Shown: positions 46,272 to 53,209 of the stretch, piece by piece
Numbering within the stretch: the stretch's first letter is position 1
Layout of the letters: each line of letters opens with the position of its first letter
Assembly (NCBI RefSeq): GCF_012848175.1
Contig: NZ_CP051651.1
Coordinates: 4,347,501 to 4,411,500 of the forward strand
Reading direction: 5' to 3'
Origin: Xanthomonas campestris pv. badrii
GTDB taxonomy: Bacteria; Pseudomonadota; Gammaproteobacteria; Xanthomonadales; Xanthomonadaceae
Length of the DNA: 64,000 nt
The notes under the pieces: model-generated
Database searches by the model: none
What the model saw: the letters and a program-made list of their open reading frames with translations, nothing else
Told to the model about the DNA's origin: nothing
Made by a program: the position numbers and the translations under genes

Positions 46272-46930
46272 GCGCGCTGGATAATCTCTCAAGTAAGTAT
46301 CTCGACGAGGCTTCTTCGTTGATCCCAATGTCGTCAACTGGAGCCTTTTTGTTTGGAATTGCCTTTTTTGGCGCCACGGAGATTGACGGATCGCGATGGA
46401 TTTGTCTTCTTTCAATGAAATACGAAAAAATCTGGTTCTTGCGCGACTTAATGTTTGCTCAGGATATCTGGCGAATTGCCATTATCATTTGTCTCTCTCT
46501 GATCGGTGCGGCGCTCTCACGAGCACTTTCTATTCGTGCCCTATCGAGGGGCATGCGCACCAATTCTTTGGAGATAATCAGGGTATTCAATAAGGCAAGA
46601 GATGTTAGTGAAAAGAACGGTAGCGAAGCTAGCTTCCAGGTGGAAGCTGCCAAATCGTGGCGTGCAAGACGTATGCGTGGAGTATCAAGCATCTTCAAGA
46701 TGTCCTCTTTTCTTTTTTCTGTCGGGCTTGTGTCCATTGCGTCTCTCGATATTGTTGATGTTGGAATTGGAATTGCTATTCTGGTCGCGGCCTCTTTTCT
46801 CTCAGTATTATTCTCGATCAGATACCTGAATGCCTGTCTGCCAGAAAGAATTTTTCTGGACTCTGCAGTTGGGCTGCTTGGACCGAAACTTGTCGAAGAA
46901 CTAAGTCAGTCTACTGAGTCCGATAAGTGA
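46268..46930 (+). CDS. Unknown membrane protein, second gene of AT-rich pair
   Basis: 220 residues from ATG 46268. Hydrophobic segments at about 22-38, 66-86 and 150-190 give three or four transmembrane helices, with a charged loop between the second and third (GMRTNSLEIIRVFNKARDV). AT-rich like its partner, and starting within the partner's stop. It ends about 40 bp before an IS element. The pairing of a soluble protein with a membrane protein recalls abortive-infection modules, but nothing identifies its activity. Confidence 0.8.
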   Translation: MSALDNLSSKYLDEASSLIPMSSTGAFLFGIAFFGATEIDGSRWICLLSMKYEKIWFLRDLMFAQDIWRIAIIICLSLIGAALSRALSIRALSRGMRTNSLEIIRVFNKARDVSEKNGSEASFQVEAAKSWRARRMRGVSSIFKMSSFLFSVGLVSIASLDIVDVGIGIAILVAASFLSVLFSIRYLNACLPERIFLDSAVGLLGPKLVEELSQSTESDK

Positions 46931-46965
46931 CATATAAACGTCGGGGCAACTGAGTCAGTTTGACT

Positions 46966-48480
46966 ACTTAGTCGTCCCTGAAAATCCCTACCATCCCAGT
47001 CACAGTAAGGCGTTACCGGCCGCGCAGGCGTGCCGGAACTACCAGTTTTCGCTACGCTGTGGGCTGATTTCTTGCAATTTCCGTCCATGCGTACACGCCG
47101 CCCTGCTGCCGAAGACACCCCCGCCGAGGAGTTGTTTCGTTCGCGCCTGGAGAACCAGATCGATCTGCGCCATCCGCTGGCGCAGTTGAGTCAACGGATG
47201 CCGTGGGCCGCGTTGGAGCAGGCGCTTTGCTCGCACTTGCCGGCCACGCCCGCCGGAGGTGGGCGTCCGGCCTTGCCGGTGCGCTTGATGACCGGTTTGC
47301 TGTACCTCAAGCACGCCTATGACCTGTCCGACGAAGCGGTGTGCGAGCGCTGGCTGGAGAATCCGTACTGGCAGTTCTTCACCGGTGAGGTGGTGTTCCA
47401 GACGCGTCTGCCATGCGATGCCAGTTCGCTGACGCGCTGGCGTCAGCGCCTGGGCGAAGCTGGGATGGAAGAGGTCCTGGCGCACACGATCAATGCGGCG
47501 CACGCGATGAGGGCGGTGGATGCACGCGAGCTGTCGCGGGTGATCGTGGATACCACGGTGCAGGAAAAGGCAATCGCCTATCCGACCGATAGCCGTCTGC
47601 TGGAGGTGGCACGCAAGAAGCTGGTGCTGCTGGCCAAGCGCCACGGTATTGCGCTGCGGCAAACCTACGCACGGCAAGGCCCTGCCTTGAGCCGCAAGGC
47701 GGGCCGCTATGCCCATGCGCGCCAGTTCAAGCGCATGCGAGCTGCGCTGCGGCGCCAACGCACAGTGTTGGGGCGCGTGGTGCGCGATATGCAGCGCAAG
47801 CTGGACGCAGTGGAGGACAGCGTGCGCGAGCGCATCGCTGTGTGGCTGGACCGTGCGCAACGCCTGTACACGCAACACCCCAAGGACAAGCACAAGCTGT
47901 ATGCGTTGCATGCTCCGGAGGTGGAATGCATCGGCAAGGGCAAAGCGCGTCAACCGTACGAGTTTGGCGTGAAGGTCGGCATTGCGGTGACGGCCTGCAA
48001 GGGATTGGTCGTGGGTGCGCGCAGTTTCCCCGGCAATCCGTACGACGGCGATACCTTGGCCGAGCAACTGGAGCAGACACGCGGATTGCTGCAAGACGTG
48101 GCTGTCGCCCCGACGGTAGCGATCGTGGACCTGGGCTATCGCGGGCGCGAGGTCGATGGGGTACAGGTGCTGCACCGTGGGAAAGCCAAGACGCTGACGC
48201 GCCGGCAGTGGCACTGGATCAAGCGACGGCAAGCCGTGGAGCCGGTGATCGGCCATCTGAAAGACGACTGCCGGCTGCGCCGCTGCAGATTAAAGGGCAC
48301 CCAAGGCGATGCACTGCATGTCCTGGGCTGCGCCGCCGGCTACAACCTGCGCTGGTTGATGCGCTGGATCGCGCTTTTGCGTGCCTGGATCCGTGCCATG
48401 TCGCAGTTATCCCTGGGCGCCATGGATCGGTCACAGCTCGCAATTGGCGTCTGAAAAGGATTTTTCAGAGACGACTACTT
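46966..48480 (+). mobile_element. IS5-family insertion sequence with 4-bp target duplication
   Basis: The element spans 46970-48476 (1507 bp). The left end AGTCGTCCCTGAAAATCC matches the inverted right end (AGTCGTCTCTGAAAAATCC read on the minus strand). ACTT flanks both ends (46966-46969 and 48477-48480) as the target site duplication. The transposase and both ends are intact, so it may be active. It inserted just downstream of the AT-rich gene pair. Confidence 0.85.
47087..48454 (+). CDS. IS5-family transposase
   Basis: 455 residues. DUF772-type N terminus (RPALPVRLMTGLLYLKHAY), then a DDE core: first Asp in RVIVDTTVQEKAI, second in AIVDLGYRGREVDG, and the Glu in VEPVIGHLKDDCRL. All three catalytic residues are present. 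ATG 47087 is used; the open frame begins at 47030 within the element. Similar transposases are common in Xanthomonas (IS1478/IS1479-like). Confidence 0.92.
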   Translation: MRTRRPAAEDTPAEELFRSRLENQIDLRHPLAQLSQRMPWAALEQALCSHLPATPAGGGRPALPVRLMTGLLYLKHAYDLSDEAVCERWLENPYWQFFTGEVVFQTRLPCDASSLTRWRQRLGEAGMEEVLAHTINAAHAMRAVDARELSRVIVDTTVQEKAIAYPTDSRLLEVARKKLVLLAKRHGIALRQTYARQGPALSRKAGRYAHARQFKRMRAALRRQRTVLGRVVRDMQRKLDAVEDSVRERIAVWLDRAQRLYTQHPKDKHKLYALHAPEVECIGKGKARQPYEFGVKVGIAVTACKGLVVGARSFPGNPYDGDTLAEQLEQTRGLLQDVAVAPTVAIVDLGYRGREVDGVQVLHRGKAKTLTRRQWHWIKRRQAVEPVIGHLKDDCRLRRCRLKGTQGDALHVLGCAAGYNLRWLMRWIALLRAWIRAMSQLSLGAMDRSQLAIGV

Positions 48481-48587
48481 ACTGGTCTTTTCAGCGCTTA
48501 CGTTCGAAGGCTTTATCAAGTACACCTTGACCTCCCATACATCCCCCACCCGCCATCCTCGCCCCAGCCTCAACTGGAGAACGCACG

Positions 48588-48920
48588 ATGATGAAGTGGA
48601 TGGGCGCCGCGCTGGCCGCGGCATTGTTGGTAAGCGGTTGCGCCAAGGTGGAGGGCGAGAAGTTTGTTGGCCACTGGGTCAATGTGCAGACGCAGGACGA
48701 GACGATGGACATCGAGCGCAATGGCGAGACCTTCATGGTCCGCAGCACTACGCCGAAGTTCTTCAGCCGCAAGCCCAAGACCGAGAGTTACCCAGCGGTG
48801 TACAAGGACGGGGCGCTGCAGGTCACCAATGACGGGGAGACGGCTAACTTCGTCATCGACGAGAGCAACGGCCGCCTCAACACTGGCGGCGAGCAGTACC
48901 AGCGCGTACCGGCCAAGTAA
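48588..48920 (+). CDS. Small lipoprotein, unknown function
   Basis: 110 residues. Signal peptide with lipobox LVSGC (Cys18) and a beta-rich mature domain (GHWVNVQTQDETMDIERNG), suggesting a small periplasmic lipoprotein with a lipocalin-like or META-like fold. Ribosome site GGAG upstream of the double ATG at 48588. A strong terminator follows the stop. Confidence 0.8.
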   Translation: MMKWMGAALAAALLVSGCAKVEGEKFVGHWVNVQTQDETMDIERNGETFMVRSTTPKFFSRKPKTESYPAVYKDGALQVTNDGETANFVIDESNGRLNTGGEQYQRVPAK

Positions 48921-48946
48921 CGCTGCTGCCGTCACCGGATGCCACC

Positions 48947-48988
48947 AACGCCCGCGTGCGGACCCTGACGGTCCCGCGCGGGCGTTTT
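48947..48988 (+). terminator. Rho-independent terminator after the lipoprotein
   Basis: AACGCCCGCG (48947-48956) pairs with CGCGGGCGTT (48977-48986), with an inner GACC/GGTC stem; TTTT follows. It starts 27 bp after the stop codon. Confidence 0.8.
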
Positions 48989-49198
48989 GGTCGTTGGCAG
49001 CGTGGTTTTGCCGGCCGCTTCGATGGGCTGCCGGCCCCTGCCCCGCCTTGCGAAGGCACGCCCTGCCGCTCCGTCCGCCGCTGGCCTGAATCTGCTGCCA
49101 TCCAGCGCGCACAAGCCTTACAGTGCGCAAGCACGCCGGGTCATGGCGCTGCCAGCCCAATCAATCCAGCAACTACGAGGGTGTCATGAGCTAAGGGG

Positions 49199-49285
49199 AT
49201 GGACCAGAAGAAGAACCAGAAGAAAGAGCCGACCAGGACGCTGAAAGAAAAGCGCGCGGCCAAGCAGGAGAAGAAGGGCAAGTAA
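49199..49285 (+). CDS. Tiny lysine-rich protein (28 residues)
   Basis: 28 codons, MDQKKNQKKEPTRTLKEK then RAAKQEKKGK, ending TAA. Almost half the residues are Lys, Arg or Gln, so it may bind nucleic acid. The composition differs from chance GC-rich frames here, and a perfect hairpin-T-run terminator follows 26 bp after the stop, supporting a transcribed unit. The ribosome site is poor (GGGG adjacent to the ATG). Confidence 0.5.
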   Translation: MDQKKNQKKEPTRTLKEKRAAKQEKKGK

Positions 49286-49311
49286 GCCGCCTGGCCTTCC
49301 AGACGGCGAAA

Positions 49312-49345
49312 GAGGTCAGGTGAATCGCCTGACCTCGCGGTTTTT
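49312..49345 (+). terminator. Rho-independent terminator
   Basis: GAGGTCAGG (49312-49320) pairs perfectly with CCTGACCTC (49328-49336), loop TGAATCG, followed by GCGG and TTTTT. It closes the transcript containing the 28-residue ORF. Confidence 0.8.
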
Positions 49346-49525
49346 GGACGTTTTATTGATGTTCTACTACTGGCTGAGCGCTGGCGTCCTAAGTCGGCCT
49401 GTCGGGGTCTCCCCATCATCGCCGGCATGACCTGCGGTAGCACGCTCAACGCTGCTGTAGACCGATCAACGAGCCGGCCAACGCAGCTGTGCTAATGCGG
49501 GTTTGTGCGGACTTTGGAGTTTCTT

Positions 49526-49780
49526 ATGAGCCGTTTGACCATCGACCTAAGCGATCAGCAGCATCAGAGCCTCAAGGCGCTGGCGGCCCTGCAGGGCAAG
49601 ACCATCAAGCAATACGCACTCGAACGTCTCTTTGCGGGCGACGTAAATGCCGATCAAGCGTGGCAGGAGTTGAAAAACCTGCTTGGGGCACGTGTCGCCG
49701 AAGGCCTTGCCGGCAAGGTTTCTACCAAGACCATCAACACCATCCTGGATGAAGAATTGGCCGAGGGCCGTCGCGGTTGA
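49526..49780 (+). CDS. Antitoxin (ribbon-helix-helix-like) without a working toxin
   Basis: 84 residues starting MSRLTIDLSDQQHQSLKALA, a ribbon-helix-helix-type N terminus, then a helical tail rich in acidic residues. Related proteins pair with RelE/ParE toxins. GGAG precedes ATG 49526. The stop overlaps the next reading frame as TGATG, but that toxin is frameshifted, so this antitoxin is an orphan. Confidence 0.8.
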   Translation: MSRLTIDLSDQQHQSLKALAALQGKTIKQYALERLFAGDVNADQAWQELKNLLGARVAEGLAGKVSTKTINTILDEELAEGRRG

Positions 49781-50083
49781 TGCACGGCTACGTCCTCACC
49801 GACGCAGCCGAAGCCGATATGCGCGGGATCATCCGCTATACCTCGGCACGCTGGGGCCAGGCGCAGGTTCGCCGGTACATCGCTGACCTGGAACAGGGCA
49901 TCGCCCGTCTTGCAGCAGGGAATGCACTTTCAAGGATCTGAGCGCGCTGCACCCGCGTCGCGGATGTCGCATTGCATGCACCATTACATCTTCTGCCTGC
50001 CGCATGAGCACGCTACGTCGCTGATCGTGGCGATCCTGCATGAGCGCATGGATCTGATGGTGCGTTTGGTCGGCAGGCTATAG
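49780..50083 (+). pseudogene. parE: Frameshifted ParE-family toxin
   Basis: From ATG 49780 the frame reads LTDAAEADMRGIIRYTSARW and AQVRRYIADLEQGIARLA, typical of ParE, then stops at TGA 49939-49941. The rest of the toxin continues in other frames: TFKDLSALHPRRG in one, then MSHCMHHYIFCLPHEHATS and LIVAILHERMDLMVRLVGRL in another, ending TAG at 50083. At least two small indels have inactivated it while its antitoxin stays intact. Confidence 0.87.
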
Positions 50084-50119
50084 CCCACGATCCGCGTAGC
50101 GATGGGGCGGCTCCCAAAC

Positions 50120-50410
50120 TCACGCCGCCAGGCGCTTGATCCGTGACGGAAGATCACCCAGCGCGCGATGGGCTTGTTCCAGTTCGTAATCGGCTTGCAG
50201 GCCCAGCCAGAAGCGCTCGCTGGTTCCCAGGGCTGCAGCCAGGCGCACGGCGGTGTCGGCAGTGATGCCGCGCTTGCCCAGTACGATTTCATTGATGCGG
50301 CGCGGCGGCACGCCAGTGGCCCGCGCCAGTGCGTTCTGGCTGATGCCCAGTGGCTCGAGAAACTCTTCGAGCAGGATTTCGCCGGGGTGGATGTTGGGTA
50401 GGACTGTCAT
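50120..50410 (-). CDS. higA: HigA antitoxin, XRE family
   Basis: 96 residues. The N terminus NIHPGEILLEEFLEPLGISQ and the helix-turn-helix ALARATGVPPRRINEIVLG identify the HigA/VapI group. It lies 17 bp downstream of higB, in the toxin-first order typical of higBA. It binds HigB and represses the operon, probably through the palindrome at 50718-50753. Confidence 0.93.
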   Translation of the reverse strand: MTVLPNIHPGEILLEEFLEPLGISQNALARATGVPPRRINEIVLGKRGITADTAVRLAAALGTSERFWLGLQADYELEQAHRALGDLPSRIKRLAA

Positions 50411-50427
50411 GGACAGATGCCTTGTGC

Positions 50428-50709
50428 TCAGTGGTAATCGACAATCTCGACCTCGGCGACATCGCCCTCCATCCATCGGAAGCAGATGCGCCACTGATCG
50501 TTGATCCGGATGCTGTACTGCCCGCGCCGCTCGCCCTTCAACGCTTCCAGCCGGTTGGCGGGTGGAATGCGCAGATCGTCGAGATGCGCGGCAGCGTTGA
50601 GCATGCGCAACTTGCGGCGCGCGACCGACTGGATGTGGGCCGGCAACCGGCGGGAGCGCTCACCCAGCCAGATCTTTTCGGCTTCCTTGTCGATAAAGCT
50701 CCTGATCAT
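50428..50709 (-). CDS. higB: HigB toxin, RelE-like mRNA interferase
   Basis: 93 residues: MIRSFIDKEAEKIWLGERSR, then HLDDLRIPPANRLEALKGER and QYSIRINDQWRICFRW, the signature of HigB ribosome-dependent endoribonucleases. Length and key basic residues are normal, so it is probably functional. It is the first gene of the minus-strand higBA operon. Confidence 0.93.
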   Translation of the reverse strand: MIRSFIDKEAEKIWLGERSRRLPAHIQSVARRKLRMLNAAAHLDDLRIPPANRLEALKGERRGQYSIRINDQWRICFRWMEGDVAEVEIVDYH

Positions 50710-50717
50710 GCAGCAAC

Positions 50718-50753
50718 CATAACGCGACCCGTCATATGACGCAAGCCGTTATG
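50718..50753. promoter_or_regulatory. higBA operator palindrome
   Basis: Centred on GTCATATGAC (50731-50740) with outer arms CATAACG (50718-50724) and CGTTATG (50747-50753) in exact mirror position. It ends 9 bp before the higB ATG, matching an autoregulatory HigA site. Confidence 0.7.
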
Positions 50754-50848
50754 GCTGGGTGGTCGGTCGGCTTCCGTCGGCAGCAGTCATCCGAAAATTT
50801 CGGATGACTGGCTCTTGCTGTAACTCAACTTTCGTTCAATACCCTTGA

Positions 50849-53209
50849 TCAGAACAACGACCCCTGCACGGGCATGACAGTGGGTGGTTCTGTTGCTGGC
50901 TTGGCGGGTGCCACCTGCTGCTGCGCACCCAACCGCCACGCCAGCCCCGAGATCCGCGCGGCGTGCCTTGTGAGTGCGGCGCGGATGACCGCTTCGCTGC
51001 CAGCCAGGTGCAGGGCGCGGCGGGCGCGGGTGATGCCGGTGTAGAGCAGTTCGCGGCTGAGCACGCGGGCGTCGCGGGTGGGCAGCTGCAGCCACACGGT
51101 GTCGAATTCGCTGCCCTGGGCCTTGTGCACGGTCATGGCGAAGGCGCTTTCGTGGGCCGGCAAGGTGGCGGGGTGGAAGCCGCGCACCTGGCCGTCGCCG
51201 CCGCCTTCGAACCAGGCGATCAACGGGCCTTGTGCACGGCGGTCGGCGCCGGTGGCGTCGCGGTGCGGGCTGCCGCCAGGTTGGCCTGTCCGGGACGAGG
51301 GCGCTTGGTTGCCGCGCTGGGTCGCGGCGCCTGTGGCGCTGCGCTCAGCCGCTTCGCTGTGCCCGGAGAAGGGACTGGCTTCGCTTCGCAAGCAGATGCC
51401 GACGTCGCCGTTGAACAGGCCGTGGCGGTAGCTGTTTTCGGTGATCAGCAGCAGACGGCCCTGAAACCAGGGCGAGCCGGTGCCGAGGCGGCGGGTGCCG
51501 GCGCCGGTGTCAGCCAGCAGTTGTTCGATCCGTGCGTTGAGGCCGCGCGCGCCCTGCGGGCCGGCACGCACGGCGGTGAGCAGGCGCAGGCGCCCGGCGG
51601 CACGCAGGGCGGTAGCCGGGTCGGTGGCGTCGGCCAGCGCGCGCCAGTGGGCGAGCAGTGCGTCGCGGCCGTCGCTGAGCGGGTCGTCGCCGTCTTCGTG
51701 GAAGTGCACGCCGGCCAGCTCGCCGCTGCGCAGCAGCGCGAGCGTGGTGTCGGCGTCGCCGGCGCGGATGGCGTCGGCCAGCGGGGCGAGTGCGAACTCA
51801 TCTGCCTGGCGGTAACCGCGCAGCAGGTGCACGCGGTGGCCGGTGAGCCCGCCGGTGTGGGCAGGCGCGGGCGTGGCGGCAGGCGGGCTGCCGAGCAGCG
51901 GTTGCAGGGCGCGGGCGTCATCGGGCTGCAGCGCATCGCCGGGGCCGGCCGCCTGCAGGATGGCGGCGAGCACGTCGCCGGCTTCCACCGAGGGCAGCTG
52001 GTCGGCGTCGCCGAGCAGGATGAGCTGGGTGCCGTTGGCGACGGCTTCGACCAGCTTGCACATCAGCGGCAGGTCGACCATGGAGGCTTCGTCGACCACG
52101 ATCAGGTCGAACGGCAGCGGGTTGTCGGCGGTGTGGCGGAACTGCGGGGCGTCGGGGATGACGCCGAGCAGGCGATGCAGGGTGCTGGCGCCGGTGGGGA
52201 GGGCGGTGGTCCAGGAGGGGTCGGTGGGGGCGCTGCCCTCACCCGCCCTGCGGGCACCCTCTCCCGCAGGCGGGAGAGGGAAAGCGTCTGCGGGCGGTGC
52301 GGGAGGCGACAGAGGGGACGCGTCTGCGTGCGGTCCGGAAGGCGGCAGAGGGAAAGCTTCTGGGTGCAGTCCGGTAGGCGGGAGAGGGGACGTGTCCGGT
52401 GTCGGTGCGGTGGAGGGCGGCGGCAGGCCTTGCTCCATGGCGCGGGCCACGGCCAGGCGCAGGCTCTCGGCCATGCGCTCGGCGGCGCGGCCGGTGGGTG
52501 CGGCCAGGGCGATGCGGGGCGGCGCTGTGCCGGCGGCCTGGGCCTGGGCGATGCGCAGCAGCAGCATACGGGCGATGGTGGTGGTCTTGCCGGTACCGGG
52601 GCCGCCGGTGACCAGCAGCAGCGCGCGACGCAGGGCCAGCGCGGCGGCCTGGGCCTGGCGGTCGATGGATGGCTCGGGCAGGCCCGTGCCCTCACCCGCC
52701 CTTCGGGCACCCTCTCCCGGGGGGAGAGGGGATGAGGCGGCGGCGTTCGGGAACAGCTGCGCGAACAGCGGTGCCAGCGCGGCGGCGTCGAACGCGGGCA
52801 TGGGTTGGGCGGCGATGCGGCGCAGGCCCAGGGCCAGGCGGCGTTCGTACTCGCGGTAACGGCGCAGGTAGAGCAGGCCGTGTTCGAGCACCAGCGGGCA
52901 GTCCGCGGCGGCAGGCTGGTCGGGCGCGGGTTGGTCGACCCAGCGCGAGGCGGCGAGTGCGCGCTGCCAGTCGGCGGGGTCCGGCAGCGTGGGCGGGGGG
53001 CCCTCGCGCGCGTCCAGCAGCATCGCGGCGCGGGCCGGGTCCAGACCGGCGTGGCCGCTGGTGACGGCCAGCGAGGCGAGCGCGGCGCCGGCCAGGACCA
53101 GCGGGTCGGTGTCCGGGGCCAGGCGCTGCAGGCTTTGTGCGAAGGCCAGATCCAGCGTGCGCAGGGTGCCGGCCTGGTTGAGGGCGGGGAGCAGGGGTGG
53201 GTGGCTCAT
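50849..53209 (-). CDS. recD: RecBCD exonuclease V, RecD helicase subunit
   Basis: 786 residues, a 5'-3' SF1B helicase of the RecBCD complex that processes double-strand breaks and degrades linear foreign DNA. Walker A LLVTGGPGTGKTTTIARML, Walker B region LIVVDEASMVDLPLM, GDADQLPSVEAGDVL and the C-terminal VHKAQGSEFDTVWLQLP are intact. It is longer than usual because two palindromic repeat elements are read through as SPLPPGEGARRAGEG (about residues 160-174) and FPLPPAGEGARRAGEG (about 310-325), the latter within a Pro/Leu-rich insert of about 60 residues. ATG 53209 overlaps the recB stop (ATGA). Confidence 0.94.
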   Translation of the reverse strand: MSHPPLLPALNQAGTLRTLDLAFAQSLQRLAPDTDPLVLAGAALASLAVTSGHAGLDPARAAMLLDAREGPPPTLPDPADWQRALAASRWVDQPAPDQPAAADCPLVLEHGLLYLRRYREYERRLALGLRRIAAQPMPAFDAAALAPLFAQLFPNAAASSPLPPGEGARRAGEGTGLPEPSIDRQAQAAALALRRALLLVTGGPGTGKTTTIARMLLLRIAQAQAAGTAPPRIALAAPTGRAAERMAESLRLAVARAMEQGLPPPSTAPTPDTSPLPPTGLHPEAFPLPPSGPHADASPLSPPAPPADAFPLPPAGEGARRAGEGSAPTDPSWTTALPTGASTLHRLLGVIPDAPQFRHTADNPLPFDLIVVDEASMVDLPLMCKLVEAVANGTQLILLGDADQLPSVEAGDVLAAILQAAGPGDALQPDDARALQPLLGSPPAATPAPAHTGGLTGHRVHLLRGYRQADEFALAPLADAIRAGDADTTLALLRSGELAGVHFHEDGDDPLSDGRDALLAHWRALADATDPATALRAAGRLRLLTAVRAGPQGARGLNARIEQLLADTGAGTRRLGTGSPWFQGRLLLITENSYRHGLFNGDVGICLRSEASPFSGHSEAAERSATGAATQRGNQAPSSRTGQPGGSPHRDATGADRRAQGPLIAWFEGGGDGQVRGFHPATLPAHESAFAMTVHKAQGSEFDTVWLQLPTRDARVLSRELLYTGITRARRALHLAGSEAVIRAALTRHAARISGLAWRLGAQQQVAPAKPATEPPTVMPVQGSLF
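52236..52280. repeat. Palindromic repeat inside recD (copy A)
   Basis: CCCTCACCCGCCCTGCGGGC followed by ACCCTCTCCCGCAGGCGGG. Same family as the intergenic elements at 3.9 and 23.5 kb. It is in frame in recD and adds PAGEGARRAGEG. Confidence 0.87.
52688..52730. repeat. Palindromic repeat inside recD (copy B)
   Basis: GCCCTCACCCGCCCTTCGGG then CACCCTCTCCCGGGGGGAG. In frame in recD, adding PPGEGARRAGEG just before the helicase Walker A region. Confidence 0.87.
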
